From: Cyanobacteria bacterium FACHB-471 | GTDB taxonomy: Bacteria > Cyanobacteriota > Cyanobacteriia > Elainellales > Elainellaceae | Direction: 5' to 3' | Assembly (NCBI GenBank): GCA_014695345.1 | Contig: JACJOC010000052.1 | Coordinates: 96,845 to 160,844 of the forward strand | Length of the DNA stretch: 64,000 bases | Part shown: piece after piece, positions 52,036 to 61,006 of the stretch | Layout: each line of letters begins with the position of its first letter | Position numbering within the stretch: the stretch's first letter is position 1 | Notes under the pieces: model-generated | Seen by the model: only the letters and a program-made list of their open reading frames with translations | What the model was told of the DNA's origin: nothing | The model's database searches: none | Position numbers and translations under genes: made by a program

Positions 52036-52561
52036 GCAGAAACCTCTCTTAGTTAGAATGTTTTTGGAATGATCTGTTGCTTGGGCGATCGGACTAACCG
52101 TTAGAATGCACGGCAGAACTGAGAGTTGCCTGAGTTAGCCCTGAGAGTTCTCAGAAAAGATCATCAACAGGAAGTTCCTTTTCCTTGTAGATACAAGCAG
52201 CCTTGAGGTAACGCAAGACTTGAACGAAGTATCTGTGCTTAAGTCAGTTCTGTGGAAAAAGATGAAATCGAAGTTAAGGAAAAACTTATTTAATAGACTC
52301 CCTGCATGAATCATTTTTTGAAGCGTGAATGGGGCAAACCGAAGCTCCAGTTCGCCCACGACTTCATCCTGTCTCATGTTTTTACTGGTTGCTTTGACCA
52401 AATCGTAGGCTAAACGAGTGACTCTGTCGACGCATTTCTAAAAGCTGCTGTGTATACACAACGCTTTTTCTTTGCCACCTGTAATGCCATATAGCAAGTA
52501 AGTTTGCTCTTAAAGTTCTCCTTATCTTCAAGTGAAAGATAGACCTAAGCAATAGGAATAT
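52036..52561. other. 526-base stretch without a confident gene
   Basis: A minus-strand frame (52135-52401, 88 codons) contains KNMRQDEVVGELELRFAPFT, which reads like protein, but the second half is low-quality and no ribosome binding site or family match is seen. It may be a degraded gene. No repeat is recognised. Confidence 0.5.
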
Positions 52562-54871
52562 TTGACAGAATGCCTAGAAGCTCTGGGTAAATTGATGAAT
52601 GTAGAACCTCACCATCCCATTTCTATTCTGCGTCGTTGGAGAATGTCATCTCCGCACTTTGCAACCCTGGTTATGTTGGGGATTGTGGTGTTGTCAGGCG
52701 CAATTACGGCTGCCTGGTTTGCTGGAGAGGGTACGATTAGTACGCTTTTTCAGCAGTTGGATCAGCTTCAGGCAAGCTCACCCATGTGGATTGAAGCGCC
52801 AATGATGGTTGGGAACTACCTGCTGTTTTGGACGGTAGCCCTGATGCTCGTCGTGATTGCTATCACCAAGATATCTCCACGACCGCGTACCTGGTCAAGA
52901 ACAATTGTAGTAGGCATTCTGTTAATTCTGGCTATCCGCTATTTGCTGTGGCGATCGCTCTCCACCCTCAACCTCAGCACACCTCTAAATGGAGTATTCA
53001 GCATCGGCTTATTTTTAATGGAGCTGATGCTGCTGAGCGGCGGCATTATTCAACTCATGTTGTTATTGCGAACTAACGATCGCCGTCCTGAAGCCGATCG
53101 CCTTTCGCAAGCGGTGATTAATAAGACCTATTTACCGACTGTTGATATCTTAATTCCTACCTATAACGAACCTAGCTTTATCCTGCGGCGCACGATAATT
53201 GGCTGTCAGGCGTTGGACTATGAGGTAAAAACGATTTATTTGCTCGATGATACTCGACGACCGGAAGTGGAGGCATTGGCAACAGAGTTAGGCTGTGAAT
53301 ACCGGACGCGCCCCAACAATCGCCATGCTAAGGCTGGGAGTCTGAATTATGCGATCGCCCACACCCGCAGCGAACTCATCGTGATCTTTGACGCTGACTT
53401 TGTGCCCACCCGCAACTTTCTCACCCGCACGCTTGGCTTCTTTCAAGATCCTCAGGTGGCGCTGGTGCAAACTCCTCAAACCTTCTACAATCCTGACCCG
53501 ATCGCCCGTAATCTTGGCTTAGAGAATACGCTTACGCCTGACGAAGAGGTGTTTTATCGCCAGATCCAGCCGATCCGGGATGGTGTGGGAGGTGTAATTT
53601 GTGCAGGAACATCCTTTGTGGTGCGGCGATCGGCATTAATCGCAACCGGATGCTTTGTCACGGAGTCGTTAAGTGAGGACTACTTTACCGGAATTCGATT
53701 AGCGGCAAGTGGCTATCAGGTTCTTTACTTGAATGAAAAGCTAAGTGCAGGACTGGCGGCTGAAAATATTGCAGTTCAGGCACTCCAGCGAACCCGTTGG
53801 GCACAGGGAACGTTGCAAGCCTTTTTCATCAAATCCAACCCACTCACGATTCCAGGGTTAAATCTGTTGCAACGATTGGCACATTTGGAAGGACTGCTGC
53901 ACTGGTTCACCAGTCCGGCACGGGTTGGGTTGTTGTTTGTGCCTCTAGCTTATGCCTTTCTGGGTGTGATTCCAGTTCGAGCAACGGGAGCAGACGTGCT
54001 GTATTTCTTCATTCCCTTCTACCTGGTGCAAATTAGTACCTTCTCCTGGCTCAACTCACGATCGCGCTCCGCCGTGCTATCTGACGTTTATTCACTGGTG
54101 TTAGCGTTTCCGCTAGCAATTACCGTGTTTAAAGTCATGCTCAATCCCTTTGGCAAAGGTTTTAAGGTGACTCCCAAAGGAGGAGTAAGCGATCGCTTCT
54201 CCTTTAACTGGCAGCTAGCCTTTCCACTGATTGCCATGTTTTTGGTGACGGCAATCAGTTTGTGGATGAACCTGGGCACTTATCTGATCATGGGAACCTG
54301 GCAGCCCAGTATGCCCGTAGAAGTGGCGGAACAGTTGAAGGGGAGCGGTTTGGGCTGGGTGTGGAGTGCTTACAATCTGCTGATGTTAAGCATTGCCCTG
54401 CTGATTTTGGTAGATGTGCCTCGCACTAGCCCCTATGAATGGTATAACTTGCGCCGCACCGCACGGATTCAAGTGGGTGAACAAATGCTTTGGGGATTCA
54501 CCACTGCAATCTCAGAAATTGGAGCAGAGATTGCATTAACTCAAACTAACCATTTAGCTATAAGTGAAGCAAAAACGTTACCTGTGCAAATAACTTTGAT
54601 GGAAGAAGAATTAGCCTTTCCGGGTCAAATTGCGCGGACTGATCTGAGCAATGAATATCCAATTGTGCAAGTTTCGTTTGAAGCTCTCACCCTGGATCAA
54701 CAGCGAGGATTAGTAGAACTGTTATATTGCCGTCCGGGGCAGTGGAAGAGTCGCTGCTCTCCCGGAGAGTTAGAATCTCTGGGGTTGCTGCTTAAAATCC
54801 TGCTTAAACCGAGATTCCTATTTGACCGTCAGGCAAATGTTAGAGCGATCGCCGTTGCCCACGTTGATTGA
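52562..54871 (+). CDS. Cellulose-synthase-like family 2 glycosyltransferase with PilZ-like C-terminus
   Basis: A 769-residue protein if it starts at TTG 52562 (AGGA upstream); ATG 52595 is an alternative. Membrane helices flank a GT2 domain with LIPTYNEPSFILRR, LLDDTRRPEV (first Asp), IFDADFVPTRNF (DxD), SEDYFTGI (third Asp, TED-like) and the QRTRWAQGT form of QxxRW. After the C-terminal helices, residues about 640-769 contain RRTARIQVG and a PilZ-like barrel that could bind cyclic di-GMP. It would make a beta-glucan or related exopolysaccharide through the inner membrane. No bcs partner genes are nearby. Confidence 0.92.
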   Translation: MTECLEALGKLMNVEPHHPISILRRWRMSSPHFATLVMLGIVVLSGAITAAWFAGEGTISTLFQQLDQLQASSPMWIEAPMMVGNYLLFWTVALMLVVIAITKISPRPRTWSRTIVVGILLILAIRYLLWRSLSTLNLSTPLNGVFSIGLFLMELMLLSGGIIQLMLLLRTNDRRPEADRLSQAVINKTYLPTVDILIPTYNEPSFILRRTIIGCQALDYEVKTIYLLDDTRRPEVEALATELGCEYRTRPNNRHAKAGSLNYAIAHTRSELIVIFDADFVPTRNFLTRTLGFFQDPQVALVQTPQTFYNPDPIARNLGLENTLTPDEEVFYRQIQPIRDGVGGVICAGTSFVVRRSALIATGCFVTESLSEDYFTGIRLAASGYQVLYLNEKLSAGLAAENIAVQALQRTRWAQGTLQAFFIKSNPLTIPGLNLLQRLAHLEGLLHWFTSPARVGLLFVPLAYAFLGVIPVRATGADVLYFFIPFYLVQISTFSWLNSRSRSAVLSDVYSLVLAFPLAITVFKVMLNPFGKGFKVTPKGGVSDRFSFNWQLAFPLIAMFLVTAISLWMNLGTYLIMGTWQPSMPVEVAEQLKGSGLGWVWSAYNLLMLSIALLILVDVPRTSPYEWYNLRRTARIQVGEQMLWGFTTAISEIGAEIALTQTNHLAISEAKTLPVQITLMEEELAFPGQIARTDLSNEYPIVQVSFEALTLDQQRGLVELLYCRPGQWKSRCSPGELESLGLLLKILLKPRFLFDRQANVRAIAVAHVD

Positions 54872-54883
54872 GGTAAAAAATTT

Positions 54884-55040
54884 ATGGAAACCGCAGATTT
54901 AATTGTGACTGGCAGTGGTCAGAGTGCAATTCCCCTCGCGGCTGACTTTGTTAGAGACGGACGAAAGGTTATCTTAATTTGAACGCGATGCACTGGGTGG
55001 AAGCTGCGTTAACTACAGCTGTATGCCTTCTTGCCCCAAT
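54884..55040 (+). pseudogene. Mercuric reductase/dihydrolipoamide dehydrogenase-like gene, N-terminal remnant with frameshift
   Basis: ATG 54884 starts METADLIVTGSGQSAIPLAA, then VRDGRKVILI and a stop at 54980. In the next frame the protein continues ERDALGGSCVNYSCMPS, which holds the Cys-x4-Cys redox motif of this family. After about 50 residues homology ends. A frameshift and loss of the rest make it non-functional. An intact relative is at 35303, though the sequences around the disulfide differ. Confidence 0.82.
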
Positions 55041-55091
55041 ACGTAGCCCAATCGCACTTTCAAACTCATGTTGTTTAAGAGGTTTCAACCA

Positions 55092-55601
55092 ATGAAATTT
55101 GCTCCATTAAGTATCCTTGCCAGTTTTCTTATCTTATCTGTAGGCTGTGCTGAACAAGCTGTTGAACAGCCTGTGAACGAGACGGCAAGTCCTTCTCCTA
55201 GCGCAGAGGTTACGGCTTCGACGAATGCACCTGCCGCGTCGGAGGCTTCCACAAAATCTGGGACCTTTGTGCCTGGAGAAGCCCCAACCGAAGGGATGGT
55301 TCAAGTTGTAACTGAAAATGGTGAACGTTATTTAGAGCTAGATGAATCCTTCAAAACCAGCGATCAAGGGCCAGACCTATTTGTAATTCTGCATCGTTCT
55401 GATGATGTGTTGGCAACGACTGAGCCACCTGCTTATCCCTTGCAAGAGGGGGATTATGTCATTCTGGCTCCGCTTGAGGAGTTTACTGGCGCTCAGCGCT
55501 ACCTAATTCCTGAAGAGGTAAATCTAGACGATTACAAATCTGCTGCAATTTGGTGTCGCCAGTTTAACGCCACATTTGGGGTAGCTAAGTTTGAAGGTTA
55601 G
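55092..55601 (+). CDS. DM13-domain lipoprotein
   Basis: A 169-residue protein. ATG 55092 is preferred; the N-terminus MKFAPLSILASFLILSVGC ends in a lipobox, so the mature protein is lipid-anchored at Cys19. A Ser/Ala/Thr-rich linker (about 25-55) leads to a DM13 domain: GTFVPGEAPTEGMVQVVTEN, GPDLFVILHRSDD, YLIPEEVNLDDYKSAAIWC and ATFGVAKFEG. It keeps the conserved IWCR cysteine. Paralogue of the secreted DM13 protein at 51508; the two flank the glycosyltransferase gene. Confidence 0.9.
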   Translation: MKFAPLSILASFLILSVGCAEQAVEQPVNETASPSPSAEVTASTNAPAASEASTKSGTFVPGEAPTEGMVQVVTENGERYLELDESFKTSDQGPDLFVILHRSDDVLATTEPPAYPLQEGDYVILAPLEEFTGAQRYLIPEEVNLDDYKSAAIWCRQFNATFGVAKFEG

Positions 55602-55711
55602 AAACAGCGAGAATGAACTACCCCCGACGGACAGCCCTACGACTCCACTGGAATTATTGTCGGGCAACAGGTGACATAGCTCCGGCTCATCGTACTGACT
55701 TTTAGCAGCAG

Positions 55712-55978
55712 TCACATCATCGTTTGATTGCTAAATTTCTGTTTTAGCAGAGCGCGAAAGTTTTTCTTCTTAACAGGTTCTTGTAAAACCTCTGAAAGCG
55801 ATCGCCACAGTTCGGCACCTGCTTCTCGAATGTAACAATCGTCATAACCTGCTTCTTTGGCGATCGCCCTATATTCCCTACCGTTCCAAGAATGATGGAA
55901 TACCAATGTTTTGACCGAGGTTAATGTCCCTGGTGGTAAAATCCGTTCTACAATTTCCAATGCTTCTTGGGAAGTCAT
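55712..55978 (-). CDS. Stand-alone vMAP-type N-terminal HTH protein
   Basis: An 88-residue protein with AGAGG eight bases before the ATG, the site overlapping the stop of the NB-ARC gene ten bases upstream. The pattern TSQEALEIVERILPPG, LVFHHSWNGREYRAIAKEAG, YDDCYIREAGAELWRSLSEV and KKKNFRALL matches the small helical domain found at the N-terminus of many cyanobacterial NB-ARC and AAA-like proteins. Here it is a separate protein translated after an NB-ARC protein. It may work as a detachable adaptor for it (inference). Confidence 0.8.
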   Translation of the reverse strand: MTSQEALEIVERILPPGTLTSVKTLVFHHSWNGREYRAIAKEAGYDDCYIREAGAELWRSLSEVLQEPVKKKNFRALLKQKFSNQTMM

Positions 55979-55988
55979 AATTCAACCT

Positions 55989-57464
55989 CTAATTTTGATG
56001 GGATATGAGCTTGAGCTTTGGCTTCGATGAGAAGTTATCTTGCTGCTCAGGCAGGCACTCGTTGATATATATCTGCATCATTGGATTAAGACTGAAGTGA
56101 GCTCCCTGCCGCTGTAGCAACGATCGCCGATTGAGCGAATCTAGTCCCTCTAGCAAGTATGGTTGATTGCTTAATAGAGCAATATCCTTGCAGAACTGCG
56201 ATATTGAGACTGGTGTCTGATGAAGAGCCAAATAACAAGCTAATTCTCGTTCTACTTCAGAGAGTCGATTGAACTGTTGGCTGAGTAGATCACGCAGATC
56301 GCCAAACAACAACTGCCCATGATTGAGATATCGAAGATAGTCAGAAATACGACCGTTGAAATAGTCTTGAATACAAACCACGACCACTTTTAACGCTAAT
56401 GGATTTCCAGCAAACAGTTCAACAAGCGATCGCCACTCGTCTGTAGATCCAACTAGTTCACTGTGGTTGCCAAACATCTGTTGACATTCCAATAGTGATA
56501 AGCCGTTGAGTTGAAGCGATCGGATATAAGATTCTCGTTCAAGTCCAATCGCTCTTGGCTTTTCTCGGCTGGTGATGATTAAACAACTTTGGTGAGGAAC
56601 TTCTGCAACAATTCGCAGCAATTCACCATAGGCTTCATATCCTGGGCGACAATAGCCTGCATACTGCCTGCCACACAAAACTGCATCAAAGTGATCAAAC
56701 ACTAATAAACAGCGGTGTTTCTGGAGCTGTTCGATTAGCATCCCTTTCAATTCTTCAATATGAGTTGGTAGTTGGAAATTTTCCTCCGTTCGTTTACTCA
56801 GACACTGAAGAATGCTGGTCAAAACGGTCGGAGTCGTCGGAATATGGTGAAGGCACCTCCAAATCACAAACTCAAACTCAGGCTGGGCTGCCTTCACTAG
56901 CATGGTTGCTAACGCCGTTTTTCCGACCCCTGCAATTCCTAAGACCTGCACGAATCGACAATGCTCAGTAGTGATTGCTTGATTAAGCTGAGTTAACTCA
57001 TGAACCCGCCCACTGAGGTGAGCTTCATCCACTGCTTCACTCCAATCCTGATGCTTAACTGGAGAGACTACCTTTAAAGATGCTGTTGTGGATGCGTTCA
57101 CAGATGGCTGAACTTCAGTAGATTGGTGACATAAACCTGCATGAGCATAATCCCCCTCCTCAAGCTGGATCTGTAATATCCGAAAGATGAGTTGGATCGA
57201 TCGCTTGTCTACTCCGTTTTCGCCGTTAAGAATCTTTCTAACCGTTATCGGGTGAATGCCTTCAGGTTCACTCAATTGGACTCGCTCTGCGATTGTCCGA
57301 GGGCTTTGCCGCAATCGAGTTTGAATTTCTAGCTGCTTAATTTGTTTCTGTAGCTTTTGCAAACCCACAGTAGTCAAGACAAAACCACGGTATCTTTGAG
57401 GGCTACGCAGAGTTTTTGCCATTACGGATCTACCCCAAGCATTTCTAACAATTGTCGTTATCAT
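55989..57464 (-). CDS. HTH/NB-ARC protein without C-terminal repeats
   Basis: A 491-residue protein; ATG 57422 (residue 15) is an alternative start. The N-terminal 110 residues share the RYRGFVLTTVGLQKLQ and ITVRKILNGENGVDKRS pattern with the large WD40 protein at 29349. The NB-ARC core has Walker A GIAGVGKT at about 176-183, Walker B LLVFDH, SREKPRAIG and AGNPLALKVV. It ends after the winged-helix region; no WD40, TPR or other sensor repeats follow. Instead a small HTH gene follows ten bases later. A compact STAND ATPase whose trigger and output are unknown. Confidence 0.88.
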   Translation of the reverse strand: MITTIVRNAWGRSVMAKTLRSPQRYRGFVLTTVGLQKLQKQIKQLEIQTRLRQSPRTIAERVQLSEPEGIHPITVRKILNGENGVDKRSIQLIFRILQIQLEEGDYAHAGLCHQSTEVQPSVNASTTASLKVVSPVKHQDWSEAVDEAHLSGRVHELTQLNQAITTEHCRFVQVLGIAGVGKTALATMLVKAAQPEFEFVIWRCLHHIPTTPTVLTSILQCLSKRTEENFQLPTHIEELKGMLIEQLQKHRCLLVFDHFDAVLCGRQYAGYCRPGYEAYGELLRIVAEVPHQSCLIITSREKPRAIGLERESYIRSLQLNGLSLLECQQMFGNHSELVGSTDEWRSLVELFAGNPLALKVVVVCIQDYFNGRISDYLRYLNHGQLLFGDLRDLLSQQFNRLSEVERELACYLALHQTPVSISQFCKDIALLSNQPYLLEGLDSLNRRSLLQRQGAHFSLNPMMQIYINECLPEQQDNFSSKPKLKLISHQN

Positions 57465-57573
57465 GACTTGTTCTTCTTAGAAGAAGATTAATTTAGAAAC
57501 AAATTACTTTCCGATTTTGGAAAAGCAAAAAATTGCATTAAGAAGTTGGGATAATAAGTCTTTTCAAGTTACC

Positions 57574-59493
57574 CTATTGAACTCTTACCCAACCTTTTAA
57601 CCAGTTCCTTTGCATGGGAAAAATGAGTTCACAAATTGTTCCTTTGGGGTGATGCGATTGCCGCTGAAACCGTCCTCCTAGTTCCCGAGCAATAACTTTT
57701 GCTTGTTTCGTTCCCTGGCCTTCGTGAACAGATGCAGAACCCAAACCATTATCAGTGACTCGCAATACGTAATTATTTCCCTCCCGGAGGCACATTACAT
57801 CCAAACGAGTCGTACCTATTGCGTGCTTCCCCACGTTCCACAACGCTTCCTGCAGGAATAGGCATAATCCTCGTTTTTGTCTGACACTGAAATGATTACG
57901 CTTGAGAACTTCAAAATCGGGTGAAATATAGGTTTGAATTTCAGCGAAACCAGGAGCCTGTATCTCCAGGGTATAGTTGTAGACTTGATAAAGCAGTTCT
58001 GAAATTGGGGCTTGTAGATCTAGAATCAGGTTTCCTTTCAGATAAAGTCTGTCGCTGCGGGTTAACATCTCCTGCCGCATATGTTGAAAAATACTGCGTA
58101 GCTCCTCGTTCAGAGACTGTAATTGCTGCTGTAACTCTCCAGGTGAATTGCTCTCGTCCAAACTTCTGAGGACGACAGCCAAATGTTGTAATGGGCCATT
58201 GTGAATGGCTTCATACATCCGTTCAACTGCAACGCGACGATACTCCAGTTCAAACCGTAGGTTACGCTCTAGAAAAGCTGTAACCAATCCGGCTCCATTC
58301 AGCGCCAGTCCCGCTGGAACTAAAGGAATCCACCATCCAAGGATTAAGGCAAAAAAGCTAATACCGATCAGGATAGCTGTGGCGACCACAAGGCTTAATA
58401 CGCTTCTCCACGGAGATTGCAGCAGGATTTCTAACATAATTCCTAGCAATCCCCAAGAGGCAATCCACAGATACTCCCAAGCATCAGCCCAAACTCGAAG
58501 CTGGGGCTGTCGTGTAAGTGCTATGTTAATGATCTGGTTTGCGGCATGAGCCTGTACCTCTACGCCATAGATGAGTTGAGTTGCTGGAATCAGTCTACTA
58601 ATTAGGCGAGACGATAACGTTTCTCTTAAAGCAGAGGTAAAAAACACATCTTTGACGCTGGGAGCAGTCATTCCGATAATCACAATGCGATCGCGAATCC
58701 ACTCTGGTGCAAAGTTTTGTTGTAGAACATCGGTTAATGAGAGCGTTTGAAAGAGGCTCTGGGCAGCACAAAAATTAAACAGTGCTTGATGACCCATTGT
58801 TTTAGCCCGAATGTAACCTCCAGAGCTAGCTTGAAATTGACTCAGCTCAGAGGTACCCAATTGAATTGATTTACTGGTGAAGTTTTCAGCTTGAAATGGA
58901 ATATTTTGACTTGCAAGATACCTCTGCGCCAGCTGTAGTGCAAACGAATACAGCATTCCTTGCTCAGTTTGACTTGCCAAAACCATTCGGCGTAGTTTGC
59001 CATCTTCATCGACGCTAACATCAACAAAACCAATTCGCTCTGATGGCAGCATAGAGGGTGGCTTAATGTTTAAACTTGGTTCTGGATTTAATGCCATCTC
59101 AACCCCAACCAGGTTTGAACTTTGAGCAAGCATCTGGGCAAGCGCGTCGTGCCCAGGCTGTACGGGCATATCTCGAAACAAACCTAGCCCAATCACAGCG
59201 GGGCTATAACGTTGTAGTGTCTTTAGCAAATCTACTAGTGTTTGATCGGGAATAGGGAAGCCTCCAACCCTATCAAGATCTGCTTCATCAATTCCCACAA
59301 TCACAATGGAATGCTCCGCTGTTGAAGAGGGGCAGCGGCTTGATAGGGAATCGAATGCCATCCATTCTTGAATTTGTAATAGCCCGGTCCAGCGAATTAG
59401 CAGCATAAGGACGATGATCAGTAGCCCTGGCAAAGCAACTTCACACCAAACGATTGCCTGTTGTCTAAACTGTTGCCAGAGCGCAATCAACAC
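57574..59493 (-). CDS. CHASE2 sensor histidine kinase
   Basis: A 639-residue protein starting with GTG two bases before the response-regulator stop. A first membrane helix (about 18-38) and an extracytoplasmic CHASE2 domain (about 45-345: IVIVGIDEADLDRVG, RIGFVDVSVDEDGKLRRM, RDRIVIIGMTAPSVKDVFFT) are followed by three membrane helices (about 360-425). The kinase part has a HisKA_3-like EAIHNGPLQHLAVVL with the phosphorylated His, an N-box-like FLQEALWNVGKH and VTDNGLG. It should phosphorylate the NarL-type regulator just upstream. The ligand of CHASE2 is unknown. Confidence 0.92.
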   Translation of the reverse strand: MLIALWQQFRQQAIVWCEVALPGLLIIVLMLLIRWTGLLQIQEWMAFDSLSSRCPSSTAEHSIVIVGIDEADLDRVGGFPIPDQTLVDLLKTLQRYSPAVIGLGLFRDMPVQPGHDALAQMLAQSSNLVGVEMALNPEPSLNIKPPSMLPSERIGFVDVSVDEDGKLRRMVLASQTEQGMLYSFALQLAQRYLASQNIPFQAENFTSKSIQLGTSELSQFQASSGGYIRAKTMGHQALFNFCAAQSLFQTLSLTDVLQQNFAPEWIRDRIVIIGMTAPSVKDVFFTSALRETLSSRLISRLIPATQLIYGVEVQAHAANQIINIALTRQPQLRVWADAWEYLWIASWGLLGIMLEILLQSPWRSVLSLVVATAILIGISFFALILGWWIPLVPAGLALNGAGLVTAFLERNLRFELEYRRVAVERMYEAIHNGPLQHLAVVLRSLDESNSPGELQQQLQSLNEELRSIFQHMRQEMLTRSDRLYLKGNLILDLQAPISELLYQVYNYTLEIQAPGFAEIQTYISPDFEVLKRNHFSVRQKRGLCLFLQEALWNVGKHAIGTTRLDVMCLREGNNYVLRVTDNGLGSASVHEGQGTKQAKVIARELGGRFQRQSHHPKGTICELIFPMQRNWLKGWVRVQ

Positions 59494-59494
59494 A

Positions 59495-60166
59495 TCAACT
59501 GATTAAACCTGCTTTTCGGGCTGCAATCTGAATCTGAATCCGTAAATCTTGATTAGGATGATCATAAACATTCAGAGCATCTTGAATTCTAAGCCAATAA
59601 TTGCGAATGGTGCGATCGCTGATTCCAATCCGTTCTGCGATCGCTTTGTCAGACAAACCCTCCTGATATTTGAGCATTAGAACTTCCAGCCATCGTCGGT
59701 CGAACTCTGGGCGCGATCGCACCTCTGAAGGTAAATAGATTGAACCTCGTAAGGCTAAATCTACATACTTCAACATCTCTCGAACCGGCAGGGATTTATC
59801 CAATGCTACAAAGCCACCTTCATAAATATGAATAGCAGGCTTAAGCCGTAGCAAAGGTTTCACATTAACACTCAACACCATAAGGTTAGGTGCTGGATCA
59901 GTACGCATGAGTAACTCTAGAAGTTGAAGCCCAACTTCAGTACTGGGAACAGTAGCAGGAGAGGCAGGTAAACCGAGATCAACTACAACAAACTCTGGGC
60001 AACATCGTTTGATGCACTGTTTTGCTTCTTGCTGACTTTTTGCCGTTAAGATCTCAACCGTTGGATACTTTGTCTGAAGCGCAGGAACTGTGCCCTCCAA
60101 AATAGCTTCGTGGTCATCAATAACCAGAAATCGACGTAGTGTTGGATTGGCGCTGCTTGACTGCAT
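59495..60166 (-). CDS. NarL/LuxR-family response regulator (partner of the CHASE2 kinase)
   Basis: A 223-residue protein. The receiver has the acidic pair in FLVIDDHEAI, the phosphorylated Asp in VVVDLGLPASP and the Lys in ALDKSLPV. The C-terminal HTH is DKAIAERIGISDRTIRNYWL. All key residues are present. The stop is followed directly by the kinase start (TGATGTG), so the two genes form an operon with regulator first. Confidence 0.92.
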   Translation of the reverse strand: MQSSSANPTLRRFLVIDDHEAILEGTVPALQTKYPTVEILTAKSQQEAKQCIKRCCPEFVVVDLGLPASPATVPSTEVGLQLLELLMRTDPAPNLMVLSVNVKPLLRLKPAIHIYEGGFVALDKSLPVREMLKYVDLALRGSIYLPSEVRSRPEFDRRWLEVLMLKYQEGLSDKAIAERIGISDRTIRNYWLRIQDALNVYDHPNQDLRIQIQIAARKAGLIS

Positions 60167-60376
60167 AGACAGAATAAAGGGTTGCTGGTGAGATATGGGA
60201 ACAAGGAATGTGAGTCACTAAGCAGCAAAACCTAGAGAAGCAATCGCCCCCGTCTCATTCTCATCTTGGTAGTCTACTCTAACTGGTAACTTTAAAGCAT
60301 AAGATAACGGTGAACTTAAGCATTATCTCAAAACAGGTCAGCGCAATACCATCTTCTTTGTTGAAGCGGGGTGTCC

Positions 60377-61006
60377 CTACAAATTTGCAATACCCCGCTT
60401 CAACGCCAGGAGTACAGCTTGAGTGCGATCGCTTACCCCTAATTTACTTAAGATATTGTTTACATGATATTTGACGGTATTTTCTGCAATGTGCAAACTA
60501 TCTGCAACATCTTGATTACTTTTGCCCTGTGCCATGAGTTGCAGCACTTCCCGTTCACGATCGCTCAACTGAGGATGGCTCAACCGTTCTGCGAGTTTTG
60601 CGCCGACTTCAGGCGGGATGTATTGTTTCCCCATATGAACCGTGCGAATTGCTTTGAGCAATTCATCCAGGGGAGCATCTTTAAGGATATAGCCCTTTGC
60701 CCCAGCTTGCAGTCCTCGATAGATATCTTCGTCAGTATCATAAGTTGTCAAAATGACAATGCGGGCATTAGGCGAATCTTGGCGAATCTTGGCAATTACC
60801 TCTACGCCGTTCATGTCGCCCAAACGTAAATCCATCAGGGTTACATCGGGTTGATGTTCACGAAATTGGGCGATCGCCTCAATGCCAGTGCTAGCTTCAG
60901 CTACCATTTCCATGCCTGATTCATACTTGACCATCAGCACTAAGCCATTACGAACAATAGGATGGTCATCAACAATCAAAATCCGAATCGGCTTAGAGGG
61001 TATCAT
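60377..61006 (-). CDS. NarL/LuxR-family response regulator (partner of the GAF kinase)
   Basis: A 209-residue protein. ATG 61006 overlaps the stop of the upstream kinase gene (ATGA). The receiver has ILIVDDHPIVRNGL, the phosphorylated Asp in VTLMDLRLGDMNG and Lys in GYILKDAPL. The HTH is LSDREREVLQLMAQGKSNQDVA with NTVKYHVNNILSKLGV. This HTH is similar in style to the stand-alone HTH protein at 25009. Complete and probably functional. Confidence 0.95.
   Translation of the reverse strand: MIPSKPIRILIVDDHPIVRNGLVLMVKYESGMEMVAEASTGIEAIAQFREHQPDVTLMDLRLGDMNGVEVIAKIRQDSPNARIVILTTYDTDEDIYRGLQAGAKGYILKDAPLDELLKAIRTVHMGKQYIPPEVGAKLAERLSHPQLSDREREVLQLMAQGKSNQDVADSLHIAENTVKYHVNNILSKLGVSDRTQAVLLALKRGIANL

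Noticed and set aside
52135..52401. An 88-codon minus-strand gene
   Set aside because: The first half looks protein-like but there is no ribosome binding site, and the second half is low in quality. Mentioned in the gap entry, not called a gene.
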